From contig JBFLXY010000008.1 in assembly GCA_040757055.1 (NCBI GenBank), positions 80,328 through 144,327 on the forward strand: a stretch of DNA of 64,000 nucleotides, given 5' to 3'. Shown here one piece after another: positions 18,530 to 27,113 of the stretch (position 1 is the first letter of the stretch; every line of letters starts with the position of its first letter). Source of the DNA: JAJZRJ01 sp040757055. GTDB taxonomy: Bacteria > Desulfobacterota > Desulfobulbia > Desulfobulbales > Desulfurivibrionaceae. The position numbers and the translations under genes are program-made. The notes under the pieces are model-generated. The model was given only the letters and a program-made list of their open reading frames with translations, searched no databases and was not told the origin of the DNA.

Positions 18530-20896
18530 ATGGTGCCTAAATTTCGCTCCATCCGCCAAAAGCTGCTGCTGCTCACCATCCTGACCAGCAGCATTACCGT
18601 GCTCTGTGCCAGCCTGGTCCTTTTTGCCTACGAATTCTACACCTTCCGGCACAACCGCGCCGAGCAGCTGGTGGTGCTGACCTCGACGGTGGCGGAAAAT
18701 GCCACGGCCGCCGTGGCCTTTGCCGACGAGGAAGCGGCCAGCCAGACCCTCGCCTCGCTGGCCGCGGATTCCAGCATCAACTATGCCGCCATCATCACAC
18801 CCGCCGGCGTCTTTGCCCAGTTCCTCCGAAGTCGGCCGGTGGAGGCGCATCACCTTGATCCGGAGACGCTGCCGCTTAATACGCCCCGCTTTCAGCAAAA
18901 TCATGTGGACCTGGCCCAGGAAATCCGGGTCAAGGGCCGGCTGCTCGGCTGGATCTTCGTCCATTCCGATCTCGACGACCAGCAGGCGATGCTCTGGCGC
19001 TATCTGCTGGTGGTCGGTCTGGTGCTGCTCGGCGCCGCCATGGCGGCGGCCCTCTTCACCCTGCGGCTGCAGCGGCGCATCACCCGACCCATTCTCGCGC
19101 TGAACGAGGTGATCGACCTGGTCTCGGCCGGGCAGGACTATTCCCTGCGCGCCACCCCCCAGAGCCACGATGAAATCGGCGCCCTCACCGAGGGTTTCAA
19201 CGAGATGCTCGACCAGATCGAGAGGCGGGACCAGGCGCTGCTGGCCGCGCACGACAGCCTGGAGGACAAGGTGCGCCTGCGCACCATGGAACTGCAGGCG
19301 GCCAAGGAAGCGGCCGAGGCGGCCAGCCAAGCCAAGTCCGAATTTCTCGCCAACATGAGCCACGAGATCCGCACCCCCATGAACGGCGTCATCGGCATGA
19401 CCCATCTGGCGCTCGAAACCGACCTCACCAGCGAGCAGCGGGAATACCTGGAGTTGATCGACCAGTCCGCCAACCGCCTTCTCACCGTGATCAACGATAT
19501 CCTCGATTTTTCGAAGATCGAGGCCCAGAAACTTGAACTGCAGCTGAACCGCTTCAACCTCTGGCAGGCCCTGGAAAATACCGTGCAGGAACTGGCGGTG
19601 AAGGCCCATGAAAAAAAGCTGGAACTGCTCTGCGACCTCGCCCCGGAGGTGCCGCGCGAGGTGGTGGGCGATTCGGTGCGACTCCACCAGATTCTCACCA
19701 ACCTGCTTGGCAACAGCATCAAGTTCACAGACCGCGGCCATGTGGCCCTCCATGTGTCGGTGGAGGCGGAAGAGGCCGACCAGGCCACGCTGCTTTTCAC
19801 CGTGGCCGATACCGGCATCGGTATCCCCAAGGATCGCCAGGCCACCATCTTCAACCCCTTTGACCAGGCCGACACCTCGCTCACCCGCAAATACGGCGGC
19901 ACCGGCCTGGGCCTCTCCATCACCGTCCGGCTGGTTTCGCTGATGGGCGGCCGCATCTGGGTGGAGAGCGAACCGGGGAAGGGCGCTGTCTTCCATTTTA
20001 CCGCCGTTTTCGACAAGGTTGACGGCGCTCCGGCGGAAGTGGAGGATGTTCCGGCCAGCCTCGCCGGCAAAGTGGTGCTGGTGGTGGACGACAACCCCAT
20101 CAACTTGAAAATCGCCACCCGGATGCTCGGCAGCCTCGGCATGACGGTGCAGACCGCGGCCAGCGGCCAGGAGGCCCTGGCGTTCCTGCTGGGGCAGGTG
20201 GAGCGCGACGAACCGCTCTGCGACGTGGCGCTGCTCGATGTCATGATGCCGGGCCTGGACGGCTTCGCCCTGGCCCGGCAACTGCAGCACCACCCAAAAC
20301 TCAGGGTGATCCCGATCTGCATCCTCACCTCGGCCGGTCACTTGCAGGACGCGGATCTGTGCCGCGAAGCCGGCGTGAAGGGCTACCTGCTCAAGCCGTT
20401 CCGCCACCGCGAACTCCTGCGGGAGATCAGCAAGTGCCTTGGCCAAGGGGAGACACCCCTTTCGTCACCCATCCCGCCCATCCTGCCCACGCCGCGGCCG
20501 CCCCAGAATATCCGGGTGCTGCTCGCCGAGGACAACCTGGTGAATCAGCGCCTCACCCAGAAGCTCCTCGAAAAGGAAGGCTATCAGGTCAGTCTCGCCA
20601 ACAACGGCCAGGAGGCCGTGACCCTCCATGGCCAGAATCGCTTCGATCTCATCCTGATGGACATCCAGATGCCCATCATGGACGGCTTCGAGGCCACCGC
20701 CGCCATCCGGGCGACGGAACAGGGGAGCGACCGCCATGTGCCGATCATCGCCCTGACCGCCCACGCCATGAAGGGCTACAGCGAACAGTGCCACGCCGCC
20801 GGCATGGATGGCTACATCTCCAAGCCGATCAATATCGAAAAATTCCGGCAGACCCTTGCGGAGATCGCCCATGCCGAAATCAAACCCCATGGCTGA
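18530..20896 (+). CDS. hybrid sensor histidine kinase with two receiver domains
   Basis: A membrane-bound kinase of about 788 residues. Two membrane helices (about 12-33 and 155-175) enclose a periplasmic sensor of CHASE8-like size; then HAMP (RRITRPILALNEVIDLV), a coiled segment, HisKA with H278 in MSHEIRTPMNG, HATPase_c (DTGIGIPKDRQ, GGTGLGLSI), receiver 1 with D570 and receiver 2 with D711. There is no Hpt domain, so a separate phosphotransfer partner is needed. The ATG at 18530 has AGGTGG five bases upstream; GTG at 18521 is the alternative. It follows yfiR by nine bases and precedes the TonB receptor by 25, which suggests one operon and an envelope signal. Confidence 0.9.
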   Translation: MVPKFRSIRQKLLLLTILTSSITVLCASLVLFAYEFYTFRHNRAEQLVVLTSTVAENATAAVAFADEEAASQTLASLAADSSINYAAIITPAGVFAQFLRSRPVEAHHLDPETLPLNTPRFQQNHVDLAQEIRVKGRLLGWIFVHSDLDDQQAMLWRYLLVVGLVLLGAAMAAALFTLRLQRRITRPILALNEVIDLVSAGQDYSLRATPQSHDEIGALTEGFNEMLDQIERRDQALLAAHDSLEDKVRLRTMELQAAKEAAEAASQAKSEFLANMSHEIRTPMNGVIGMTHLALETDLTSEQREYLELIDQSANRLLTVINDILDFSKIEAQKLELQLNRFNLWQALENTVQELAVKAHEKKLELLCDLAPEVPREVVGDSVRLHQILTNLLGNSIKFTDRGHVALHVSVEAEEADQATLLFTVADTGIGIPKDRQATIFNPFDQADTSLTRKYGGTGLGLSITVRLVSLMGGRIWVESEPGKGAVFHFTAVFDKVDGAPAEVEDVPASLAGKVVLVVDDNPINLKIATRMLGSLGMTVQTAASGQEALAFLLGQVERDEPLCDVALLDVMMPGLDGFALARQLQHHPKLRVIPICILTSAGHLQDADLCREAGVKGYLLKPFRHRELLREISKCLGQGETPLSSPIPPILPTPRPPQNIRVLLAEDNLVNQRLTQKLLEKEGYQVSLANNGQEAVTLHGQNRFDLILMDIQMPIMDGFEATAAIRATEQGSDRHVPIIALTAHAMKGYSEQCHAAGMDGYISKPINIEKFRQTLAEIAHAEIKPHG

Positions 20897-20921
20897 GCCA
20901 CAGCCCCCCAGGAGGATCGCC

Positions 20922-22964
20922 ATGCTGCACCCTTCCCTCAGCTCCCGGGCCGCCGCCCTCGGTGCCGCCATGCTGCTGACGGCGGCCGCGCCGGCCATGG
21001 CCGCGCCCGCCGCCCCCAAGGTCACCCAGTTTTCCCTGGAGCAACTCATGGAACTTGAGGTCTCCTCGGTCTCCAAAAAGGTCGAATCCTTCTTCAAGGC
21101 GCCAAGCGCCATCTTCGTCATCGACCAGGAGGATATCCGCCGCTCCGGCGCCTCCAGCGTCCAGGAACTGCTCGGCATGGTGCCCGGCATGGAGGTCTCC
21201 CAGATCGATAACAACAAGTGGGCCATCACCAGCCGCGGTTTCAATGGTCGCTTCTCCAACAAGCTGCAGATCCTGCTCGACGGCCGTTCCCTCTACCTGC
21301 CCACCTTTTCCGGAGTCTTCTGGGAGGTACAGGACCTGATGTTCGAGGACATCGAGCGGATCGAGGTGATCCGGGGCCCTGGCGGCACCCTCTGGGGCGC
21401 CAACGCCGTGAACGGGGTGATCAACATCATCTCGAAAAAGGCGGCCGATACCCAGGGCACCCTGATGAGCCTCGGCGCGGGCACGGAAGAGGGGAGCGCG
21501 GCGGTACGCCACGGCGTAAAGCTTGGGAACAACGCCTGGTTGCGCCTTTATGCCAAGGAAACGAACCGGGACGGCACCGTGGGCTACCCTTCGGCGAACG
21601 ACCTCGATACCGACTCCAACCTGGGCCGCTCCGGCTTCCGCCTCGACTGGGACAAGAACACCCACGACCGCTTCACCCTCCAGGGCGACAGCCACCGGGG
21701 CCAGTACACGGAGCGGGCCAACCATGTCCTGACCTCCGCACCCTATGCGGAAACGGTCAACGATGGCTCCGACCTGCGGGGCGCCAACCTCATCGGCCGC
21801 TGGCATCAGACCCAGAGCCCGGACTCCGAGACCACCCTCCAGTTCTACTATGACCACGACCGCCGGCGGGGAGACACCATCGGTCAGGAGATCAACACCT
21901 TTGATCTCGATTTCCAGCACCAATGGCGGATACACAAACGCCACGACCTGGTCTGGGGCCTGGGGTACCGCTCGAACCAGGATTCCATCAACAACCTCCA
22001 GCCCCTCCAGCTCGCCTTCATTCCCGATTCCCGGCGCACCAACCTCTGCAGCGCCTTCATCCAGGACGAGATCACCCTGGTCGAGGGGCTGCTCCGGTTC
22101 ACCGTGGGCACCAAGGTCGAGCACAATGACTACACCGGCTACGAGGTGCAGCCCAATGCCCGCCTCACCTGGACCCCCTCCCCCGACCAGACCCTCTGGG
22201 CCGCGGTGAGCCGGGCGGTGCGCACGCCGAGTCGTGGCGACACCCAGTTCCGGGTGGGGCTCTATGCCGTGCCAACGTTCGTCCCTCCATTTCTTCCCGA
22301 GGTCCATACTGCCCGCGGCTCAGAAAATTTTGACGCCGAAACCCTGCTTGCCTCTGAGATGGGTTACCGCTTCAAGCCCGGCGACCACCTTTTTGTTGAC
22401 CTCACCGCCTTTGCCAACCAATATGACCACCTCCTCACCCAGGAGGCGGGAGCCCCCATCGCGCATGGGACCTACACGGAAATCCCCACCTATTTTGCCA
22501 ACAACATGGAGGGCGAGGTTTACGGCATTGAGCTGGCCGCCACCTGGCAGCCCGTGGAGTGGTGGCAGGTGAAGGCCGCCTGCAACCATCTCTGGATTCA
22601 GCTTCAGACCAAGCCGGACAGCAGCGATACCAGCTCGGAAAACAACGAGGAAAAGGGCAGCCCGCAGAACCAGCTCTCGCTCCGCTCCATGATCAATCTG
22701 CCCCACAACATCGAGTTCGATGCCTGGCTTCGCTATGTGGACAGCGTCCCGCGCCCGAGCGGCTACACCAGCGGCGGCAATGTAGGGGTGGAGAGCTATG
22801 TCGCCCTCGATTTCCGCCTGGGCTGGAAGGCAAGCGAGAACCTGGAACTCTCCCTGGTGGGAAAGAATCTCCTCGATCCCTACCACCTGGAATATGTTGC
22901 CGAGGACTCGGTGCCCTCGGAAATCGAACGGAGCATTTACGGCAAGGCGACCTGGAGCTTCTAG
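20922..22964 (+). CDS. TonB-dependent outer-membrane receptor
   Basis: A 680-residue receptor. Residues 1-32 are a signal peptide ending in AAPAMAAPA; then a plug domain begins with FSLEQLMELEVSSVSKK, with APSAIFVIDQEDIRRSGASS, RGFNGRFSNKLQILLDGR and GPGGTLWGANAVNGVINII; the remainder is a 22-strand barrel ending in KATWSF with terminal aromatic residue. GGAGG six bases before the ATG fixes the start. The N-terminal type (short lead before the plug) is that of receptors next to YfiR-like genes. The ligand cannot be read from sequence. It ends a unit with yfiR and the hybrid kinase and is followed by a hairpin. Confidence 0.9.
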   Translation: MLHPSLSSRAAALGAAMLLTAAAPAMAAPAAPKVTQFSLEQLMELEVSSVSKKVESFFKAPSAIFVIDQEDIRRSGASSVQELLGMVPGMEVSQIDNNKWAITSRGFNGRFSNKLQILLDGRSLYLPTFSGVFWEVQDLMFEDIERIEVIRGPGGTLWGANAVNGVINIISKKAADTQGTLMSLGAGTEEGSAAVRHGVKLGNNAWLRLYAKETNRDGTVGYPSANDLDTDSNLGRSGFRLDWDKNTHDRFTLQGDSHRGQYTERANHVLTSAPYAETVNDGSDLRGANLIGRWHQTQSPDSETTLQFYYDHDRRRGDTIGQEINTFDLDFQHQWRIHKRHDLVWGLGYRSNQDSINNLQPLQLAFIPDSRRTNLCSAFIQDEITLVEGLLRFTVGTKVEHNDYTGYEVQPNARLTWTPSPDQTLWAAVSRAVRTPSRGDTQFRVGLYAVPTFVPPFLPEVHTARGSENFDAETLLASEMGYRFKPGDHLFVDLTAFANQYDHLLTQEAGAPIAHGTYTEIPTYFANNMEGEVYGIELAATWQPVEWWQVKAACNHLWIQLQTKPDSSDTSSENNEEKGSPQNQLSLRSMINLPHNIEFDAWLRYVDSVPRPSGYTSGGNVGVESYVALDFRLGWKASENLELSLVGKNLLDPYHLEYVAEDSVPSEIERSIYGKATWSF

Positions 22965-22979
22965 ACGCCCCAAAAAGGC

Positions 22980-23013
22980 AGCCCCCCTCTCCCGGGGAGA
23001 GGAGAAGGGGGCT
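22980..23013 (-). terminator. bidirectional terminator between TonB receptor and peroxiredoxin
   Basis: Outer stem 22980-22986 pairs perfectly with 23007-23013 and an inner CTCTCC/GGAGAG stem adds to it. On the minus strand it is followed within three bases by five T residues, fitting termination of the peroxiredoxin transcript; it can also stop the converging receptor mRNA. Confidence 0.6.
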
Positions 23014-23040
23014 CGTGGAGGAGGAAGAGAGGAGAGAAGA

Positions 23041-23661
23041 CTACTTCAGGGCGTCGTACACCTTGCCCACCAGATTCGGGCCGGGGGTGAGGGTCTTGGC
23101 GCCCTGTTCCCAGCGGGCCGGGCAGGCCTCGTCCGGGTGGGCAGCCACATAGACGCTGGCCCGCACCTTTCGGAGCAGTTCCTTGGCGTTGCGGCCCACA
23201 TTGTAAAAATTGATCTCCGAGGCCACCAGGGTGCCGGCGGGGCTGATGACAAAGGTGCCGCGCAGGGCCAGGCCGGTTTTTTCGTCGTACACCCCGAAGA
23301 GGCGGGAGACCGTGCCGGTAGGGTCCGCGGCCATGGGATACTTGGCCTTTTCCAGGAACTTTTCCTCCCGCTTCCAGGCCAGATGGGTAAAGACCGTGTC
23401 GGTGCTCACGGTGATCACCTCGGCACCGCTGGCCTTCAAATTTTCATATTCATCCGCCAGGTCGCCCAACTCGGTGGAGCAGACAAAGGTGAAGTCCGCC
23501 GGGTAGAAGACCAGCACTGTCCACTTGCCGGCATCGCGCAGCTTCTTGAGCGACACGGTGCCAAAGCCGTAATCCGTCGGCTCATAGGTTTCCATCTCGA
23601 AATCCGGCACCTGCTGGCCAACCTGCACCCCGCTGCAACAGATATGCTCCTTGTCTCCCAT
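23041..23661 (-). CDS. 2-Cys peroxiredoxin (AhpC/Prx1 type)
   Basis: A 206-residue thiol peroxidase that reduces hydrogen peroxide and organic peroxides. The peroxidatic cysteine is C61 in PADFTFVCSTEL and the resolving cysteine is near C180 in HPDEACPARW. An extra N-terminal stretch with a CC pair (EHICCSGVQVGQ) is typical of AhpC-like enzymes of deltaproteobacteria. No AhpF or thioredoxin reductase gene is adjacent. GGGAG lies six bases before the ATG. A perfect Fur-type box sits about 52 bases upstream, so control by an iron- or peroxide-sensing Fur-family repressor is likely. Confidence 0.95.
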   Translation of the reverse strand: MGDKEHICCSGVQVGQQVPDFEMETYEPTDYGFGTVSLKKLRDAGKWTVLVFYPADFTFVCSTELGDLADEYENLKASGAEVITVSTDTVFTHLAWKREEKFLEKAKYPMAADPTGTVSRLFGVYDEKTGLALRGTFVISPAGTLVASEINFYNVGRNAKELLRKVRASVYVAAHPDEACPARWEQGAKTLTPGPNLVGKVYDALK

Positions 23662-23713
23662 GGCGAACTCCCTTCTGTGATATTATAATGATTCTTGGCT
23701 TACAGCCGATTTT

Positions 23714-23728
23714 TGATAATAATTATCA
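23714..23728. promoter_or_regulatory. Fur/PerR-type box (7-1-7 palindrome)
   Basis: A perfect 15-base palindrome equal to the 7-1-7 Fur consensus TGATAAT-N-ATTATCA (centre base A at 23721). It lies downstream of a TTGACC -35 element (minus strand, 23748-23743), so a bound repressor would cover the peroxiredoxin promoter. Fur, PerR and Zur boxes share this form; which regulator binds cannot be told from one site. Confidence 0.8.
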
Positions 23729-23851
23729 TTTTATTTTTCTCTGGTCAAACCCTTTTTGTCCGATTTCCATTCTTTTTTTCTATTTCCTGTTATTTTCAAT
23801 GGTTATATGGTAGCCTTGCGCGATAGAAAGAGGGTGGCTGGTTGCCCTCCC

Positions 23852-23881
23852 TTGACACTTCTCCGCGAGATCACGTACATT
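23852..23881 (+). promoter_or_regulatory. promoter of aroK, placing the start at or near the ATG
   Basis: Perfect TTGACA at 23852-23857 and TACATT at 23876-23881 with an 18-base spacer. The -10 ends seven bases before the aroK ATG, so the transcript may begin at the ATG itself (leaderless); no ribosome site is present. Confidence 0.55.
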
Positions 23882-23888
23882 TTCTGAT

Positions 23889-24431
23889 ATGCTGACAGCA
23901 GCGCGCAAAATTTTTCTCATCGGGTCCCGGGCCACGGGCAAGAGCAGCGTGGGTCGCGCCCTGGCAGGGCTGCTGGGGCTGCCTTTTCTCGATATGGATC
24001 AGGAAATCGAACAGCGGGCCGGCCGGCCGATCAGCCGCCTGGTCTCCCAGGAGGGGTGGGAAGGCTTCCGCCGCCGGGAGCAGGAGCTGCTCATCGAGCT
24101 CATGGAGGAGCCGCAGCCACTGGTAATCGCCACCGGCGGAGGGGCCGTGCTCTTCCGCGACCCCTGGCCGCGGCTCAAGGCAGAGCATCTGGTGGTCTGG
24201 CTGATGGCCGACATTGCCACCATCGCGGCCCGGCTCAGTGCCGACCCGGTGACCGCACGCCAGCGCCCGTCCTTGACGGGCCAGACGGTGGAGGCGGAGA
24301 TCGCCCCCGTTCTTGCGGCACGGGAGCCACTCTACCGGGAGAGCGCCAATTGCCTGGTCGATGCAACCGCACCGCTGGCGACGGTGGTCGAAGAGATCGC
24401 CGCCGCCTATCACCACACAACCGCAGCCTAA
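23889..24431 (+). CDS. aroK: shikimate kinase
   Basis: A 180-residue cytoplasmic kinase that phosphorylates shikimate at the 3-hydroxyl in aromatic amino acid synthesis. Walker A is GSRATGKSSVGRAL; the shikimate-binding DMDQEIEQR and the ATGGGAVLF loop follow, and the lid arginine lies in ARQRPSLTG. It is 17 bases ahead of aroC, so the two shikimate-pathway genes form an operon. The ATG has no ribosome site but lies just after a promoter, suggesting leaderless translation; the first codon choice also fits the family start (KIFLIGSRATGKSS near residue 7). Confidence 0.95.
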   Translation: MLTAARKIFLIGSRATGKSSVGRALAGLLGLPFLDMDQEIEQRAGRPISRLVSQEGWEGFRRREQELLIELMEEPQPLVIATGGGAVLFRDPWPRLKAEHLVVWLMADIATIAARLSADPVTARQRPSLTGQTVEAEIAPVLAAREPLYRESANCLVDATAPLATVVEEIAAAYHHTTAA

Positions 24432-24448
24432 ACGAACAGGATAACCCT

Positions 24449-25504
24449 ATGGCAGGCAACACCTTTGGCAAGGTCTTTCAAGTCACCACCTGGGGCGAGT
24501 CCCACGGCACCGGCATCGGCGCCGTGGTGGACGGCTGCCCGCCGGGACTTTCCCTGGCACCCGAGGATATTCAGGCGGAGCTGGACCGCCGCCGGCCCGG
24601 GCAGGGCGGCCCGGCTGCCAGCCCGCGCAAGGAGCCGGACCAGGTCGAGATCCTCTCCGGCATCTTCGAGGGCCGCACCACCGGCACCCCCATCTGCCTC
24701 GCCATCATGAACAAGGACGCCCACAGCAAGTCCTACGACCACCTGCGCGAGATCTTCCGGCCTGGCCACGGCGACATCAGCTACCTCAAGAAGTACGGCA
24801 TCCGGGATCACCGGGGCGGCGGCCGCGCCTCGGCCCGGGAGACCGCGGCGCGGGTGGCGGCCGGCGCCATTGCCAAGAAGCTCCTGGCCCACCACGGCAT
24901 CGCGGTGGTTGCCTGCACCGTGGCCCTGGGCGGCATCGCCACCGAAAAACGCGACCTGGCCGCCATCGGCCAGAATCCCCTGGGCTGCCCGGACAAGGAA
25001 ACCGCCGCACAGATGCTCGCCCGCATCGAGGCGGTCCGCAGGCAGGGCGACACCCTGGGCGGCATCGTCGAAATCCTTGCCACCGGCTGCCCGGCCGGCC
25101 TGGGCGAGCCTGTTTTCGACAAACTGGACGCCGAACTCGCCGGCGCGCTCATGTCCATCGGGGCGGTCAAGGGGGTGGAGATCGGCGCTGGCTTTCGTGC
25201 CGCCGCCATGCTGGGCTCCCAGAACAACGACCCCCTGACTCCGTCCGGTTTCGCCTCCAACAACGCAGGCGGCATCCTCGCGGGCATCTCCAACGGCGAC
25301 GCCATCGTCTGCCGGGTGGCGGTGAAACCCATCCCCTCCATCGCCAAGGAGCAGCAGACCGTGAACCTTGACAACCAGCCGACCGCGATCAAGATCGGCG
25401 GCCGCCACGACATCTCGGCCATTCCCCGCATCCTCCCGGTCTGCGAGGCCATGATGGCGCTGACATTGGCCGACCACCTGCTGCGGCAGAAGACCATTGC
25501 GTAG
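24449..25504 (+). CDS. aroC: chorismate synthase
   Basis: A 351-residue FMN-dependent enzyme that turns EPSP into chorismate, the last common step of the shikimate pathway. Landmarks: TTWGESHGTGIGAVVDGCPPG at the N-terminus, RRRPGQGG, DHRGGGRASARETAARVAAGA, and GGILAGISNGDAIVCRVAVKP, with the C-terminal RHDISAIPRILPVCEAM motif. AGGA seven bases upstream supports the ATG. Full length, and coupled to aroK. Confidence 0.97.
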   Translation: MAGNTFGKVFQVTTWGESHGTGIGAVVDGCPPGLSLAPEDIQAELDRRRPGQGGPAASPRKEPDQVEILSGIFEGRTTGTPICLAIMNKDAHSKSYDHLREIFRPGHGDISYLKKYGIRDHRGGGRASARETAARVAAGAIAKKLLAHHGIAVVACTVALGGIATEKRDLAAIGQNPLGCPDKETAAQMLARIEAVRRQGDTLGGIVEILATGCPAGLGEPVFDKLDAELAGALMSIGAVKGVEIGAGFRAAAMLGSQNNDPLTPSGFASNNAGGILAGISNGDAIVCRVAVKPIPSIAKEQQTVNLDNQPTAIKIGGRHDISAIPRILPVCEAMMALTLADHLLRQKTIA

Positions 25505-25585
25505 CACCACCCCAACTCACGGTTGCACAACAGGCCAGACATGCGAAAAAACAAACCGAACAAAAGCCTGGGTGGGGGTGGCCGG

Positions 25586-27082
25586 ATGAAACAATTGCCT
25601 TTGGTCACGCTGTTATCACAGGGGCTGGACTCCACGCTGCGGCGGGGAAACCCCTGGTGGCAAAACGACCCCCTGCCGACCCTGCCACCCATGCGACGCT
25701 GGCTTTTTCCGCGGGTGTTGTCGAATGTCGAGACGGGGGGCCTGGCCCCCATTACCGTCATCCGCGGGCCGCGCCAGATCGGCAAGACAACCCTGCTCCA
25801 TCAGGTGATTGCCCAGGTGCTGGCGCAGGGGGTCGCGCCAAAACGAATCTTTCTGGCCCAGTTCGATGCGTTGCAGGGGCTGGTTCGCCTTGAGCAGCCA
25901 ATTCTTGATCTGGCCTTCTGGTACAGCGACACTATTCTCGGCAAGTCGTTTCATCGCTCCGCAGCCGATGGCGAGCAGGCCTACCTCTTTCTCGACGAGG
26001 TCCAGAACCTTAAGGAATGGGCACCGCAGCTCAAACATCTGGTGGATCTCCATCCTGTCCGGGTGATCGTAACCGGAAGCTCGGCTCTGCGCATCGAAGC
26101 GGGCCGCGACAGCCTGGCCGGGCGCATCAGCACCCTTGAAATGGGACCGCTGCTGCTGCGGGAGATCGGCGAGATGCGCGGATATGGCCGGATCGATCCC
26201 TATCTGCCCCTGAACGGCCTGGCACCCATGAAAAAGAAGGATTTCTGGCTGGGGCTGCGGGCGTTCGGTGAAACGCATGATGTGTTCCGGCGTCAGTCGT
26301 ATGCGGCTTTCTCGGCGCGGGGCGCCTACCCGATTGCCCAGGCCAGGCCGGATGTTCCCTGGGAGCAGGTTGCAGACCAACTCAACGAAACCGTGGTCCG
26401 CCGCGCCATCCAGCACGACCTGCGCATGGGCGCAAAAGGACAGAAGCGCGACGAGCACCTGCTGGAGGAGGTTTTCAGGCTGGCCTGCCGCTATATCGGG
26501 CAGTCACCCAACCAAGCCCTCTATCTTGATGAAATCCGGCGGGTGATGCACGCCAATATCGGCTGGCAGCGGATTCTCGCCTACCTGCGCTTTCTGGACG
26601 GAACCCTGCTGTTGCGCCTGATCGAACCGCTGGAACTCCGCCTGAAACGCCAACGCGGCGCCTCGAAACTCTGCCTCTGCGACCATGCCCTGCGGGCCGC
26701 TTGGCTGCAAGAGGTTATTCCCCTCGATCCCGACCAGCTTGAAGGGCAGCCCCACCTTGCCGATCTGGCCGGCAGGCTCGCGGAAAGCACGACGGGATAT
26801 TTTCTCCGCTCCATCGTCAATCTCGATGTGGCGCACTTTCCGGAGCGCGGGGCAGAGCCCGAGGTGGATTTCGTGCTGACCATCGGTGAGCAGCGCATCC
26901 CGGTGGAGGTAAAATACCGCCGCCGCATTGACCACAGAGACACCGCCGGCTTGCGGTCGTTCATCGAAAAAGCGGCATACAATGCGCCGTTCGGCGTACT
27001 GATTACCCTTGCCGACGAATCAGCCAGCGATGACCCGCGCATCGTCACCCTGCCCCTATCATCTCTCCTGATGATGCGTTGA
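25586..27082 (+). CDS. AAA ATPase with DUF4143 domain
   Basis: About 498 residues in the AAA_14/DUF4143 family. The N-terminal ATPase has Walker A GPRQIGKTTLL and Walker B AYLFLDEVQNLKEW with sensor-like VIVTGSSAL; the C-terminal DUF4143 half contains PEVDFVLTIGEQRIPVEVKY, a PD-(D/E)xK-like nuclease arrangement. Function in bacteria is unknown; such genes are mobile and scattered and often accessory. Starts at 25523 (TTG) or 25541 (ATG) are also open; I favour the ATG at 25586 because a G-rich ribosome-like stretch precedes it. It sits alone between aroC and glgA and looks like an insertion in a housekeeping region. Confidence 0.8.
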   Translation: MKQLPLVTLLSQGLDSTLRRGNPWWQNDPLPTLPPMRRWLFPRVLSNVETGGLAPITVIRGPRQIGKTTLLHQVIAQVLAQGVAPKRIFLAQFDALQGLVRLEQPILDLAFWYSDTILGKSFHRSAADGEQAYLFLDEVQNLKEWAPQLKHLVDLHPVRVIVTGSSALRIEAGRDSLAGRISTLEMGPLLLREIGEMRGYGRIDPYLPLNGLAPMKKKDFWLGLRAFGETHDVFRRQSYAAFSARGAYPIAQARPDVPWEQVADQLNETVVRRAIQHDLRMGAKGQKRDEHLLEEVFRLACRYIGQSPNQALYLDEIRRVMHANIGWQRILAYLRFLDGTLLLRLIEPLELRLKRQRGASKLCLCDHALRAAWLQEVIPLDPDQLEGQPHLADLAGRLAESTTGYFLRSIVNLDVAHFPERGAEPEVDFVLTIGEQRIPVEVKYRRRIDHRDTAGLRSFIEKAAYNAPFGVLITLADESASDDPRIVTLPLSSLLMMR

Positions 27083-27113
27083 CCATCCCCGCCCAACGGT
27101 AGGTAAGCCGCAC

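Noticed and set aside
17807..20446. 879-codon open frame on the minus strand
   Set aside because: Antisense to yfiR and the hybrid kinase; composition is that of a shadow frame and the true frame has clear motifs.
25523..25585. longer N-terminus for the AAA ATPase (TTG or first ATG)
   Set aside because: Possible, but there is no ribosome site and the extra residues are low in complexity.
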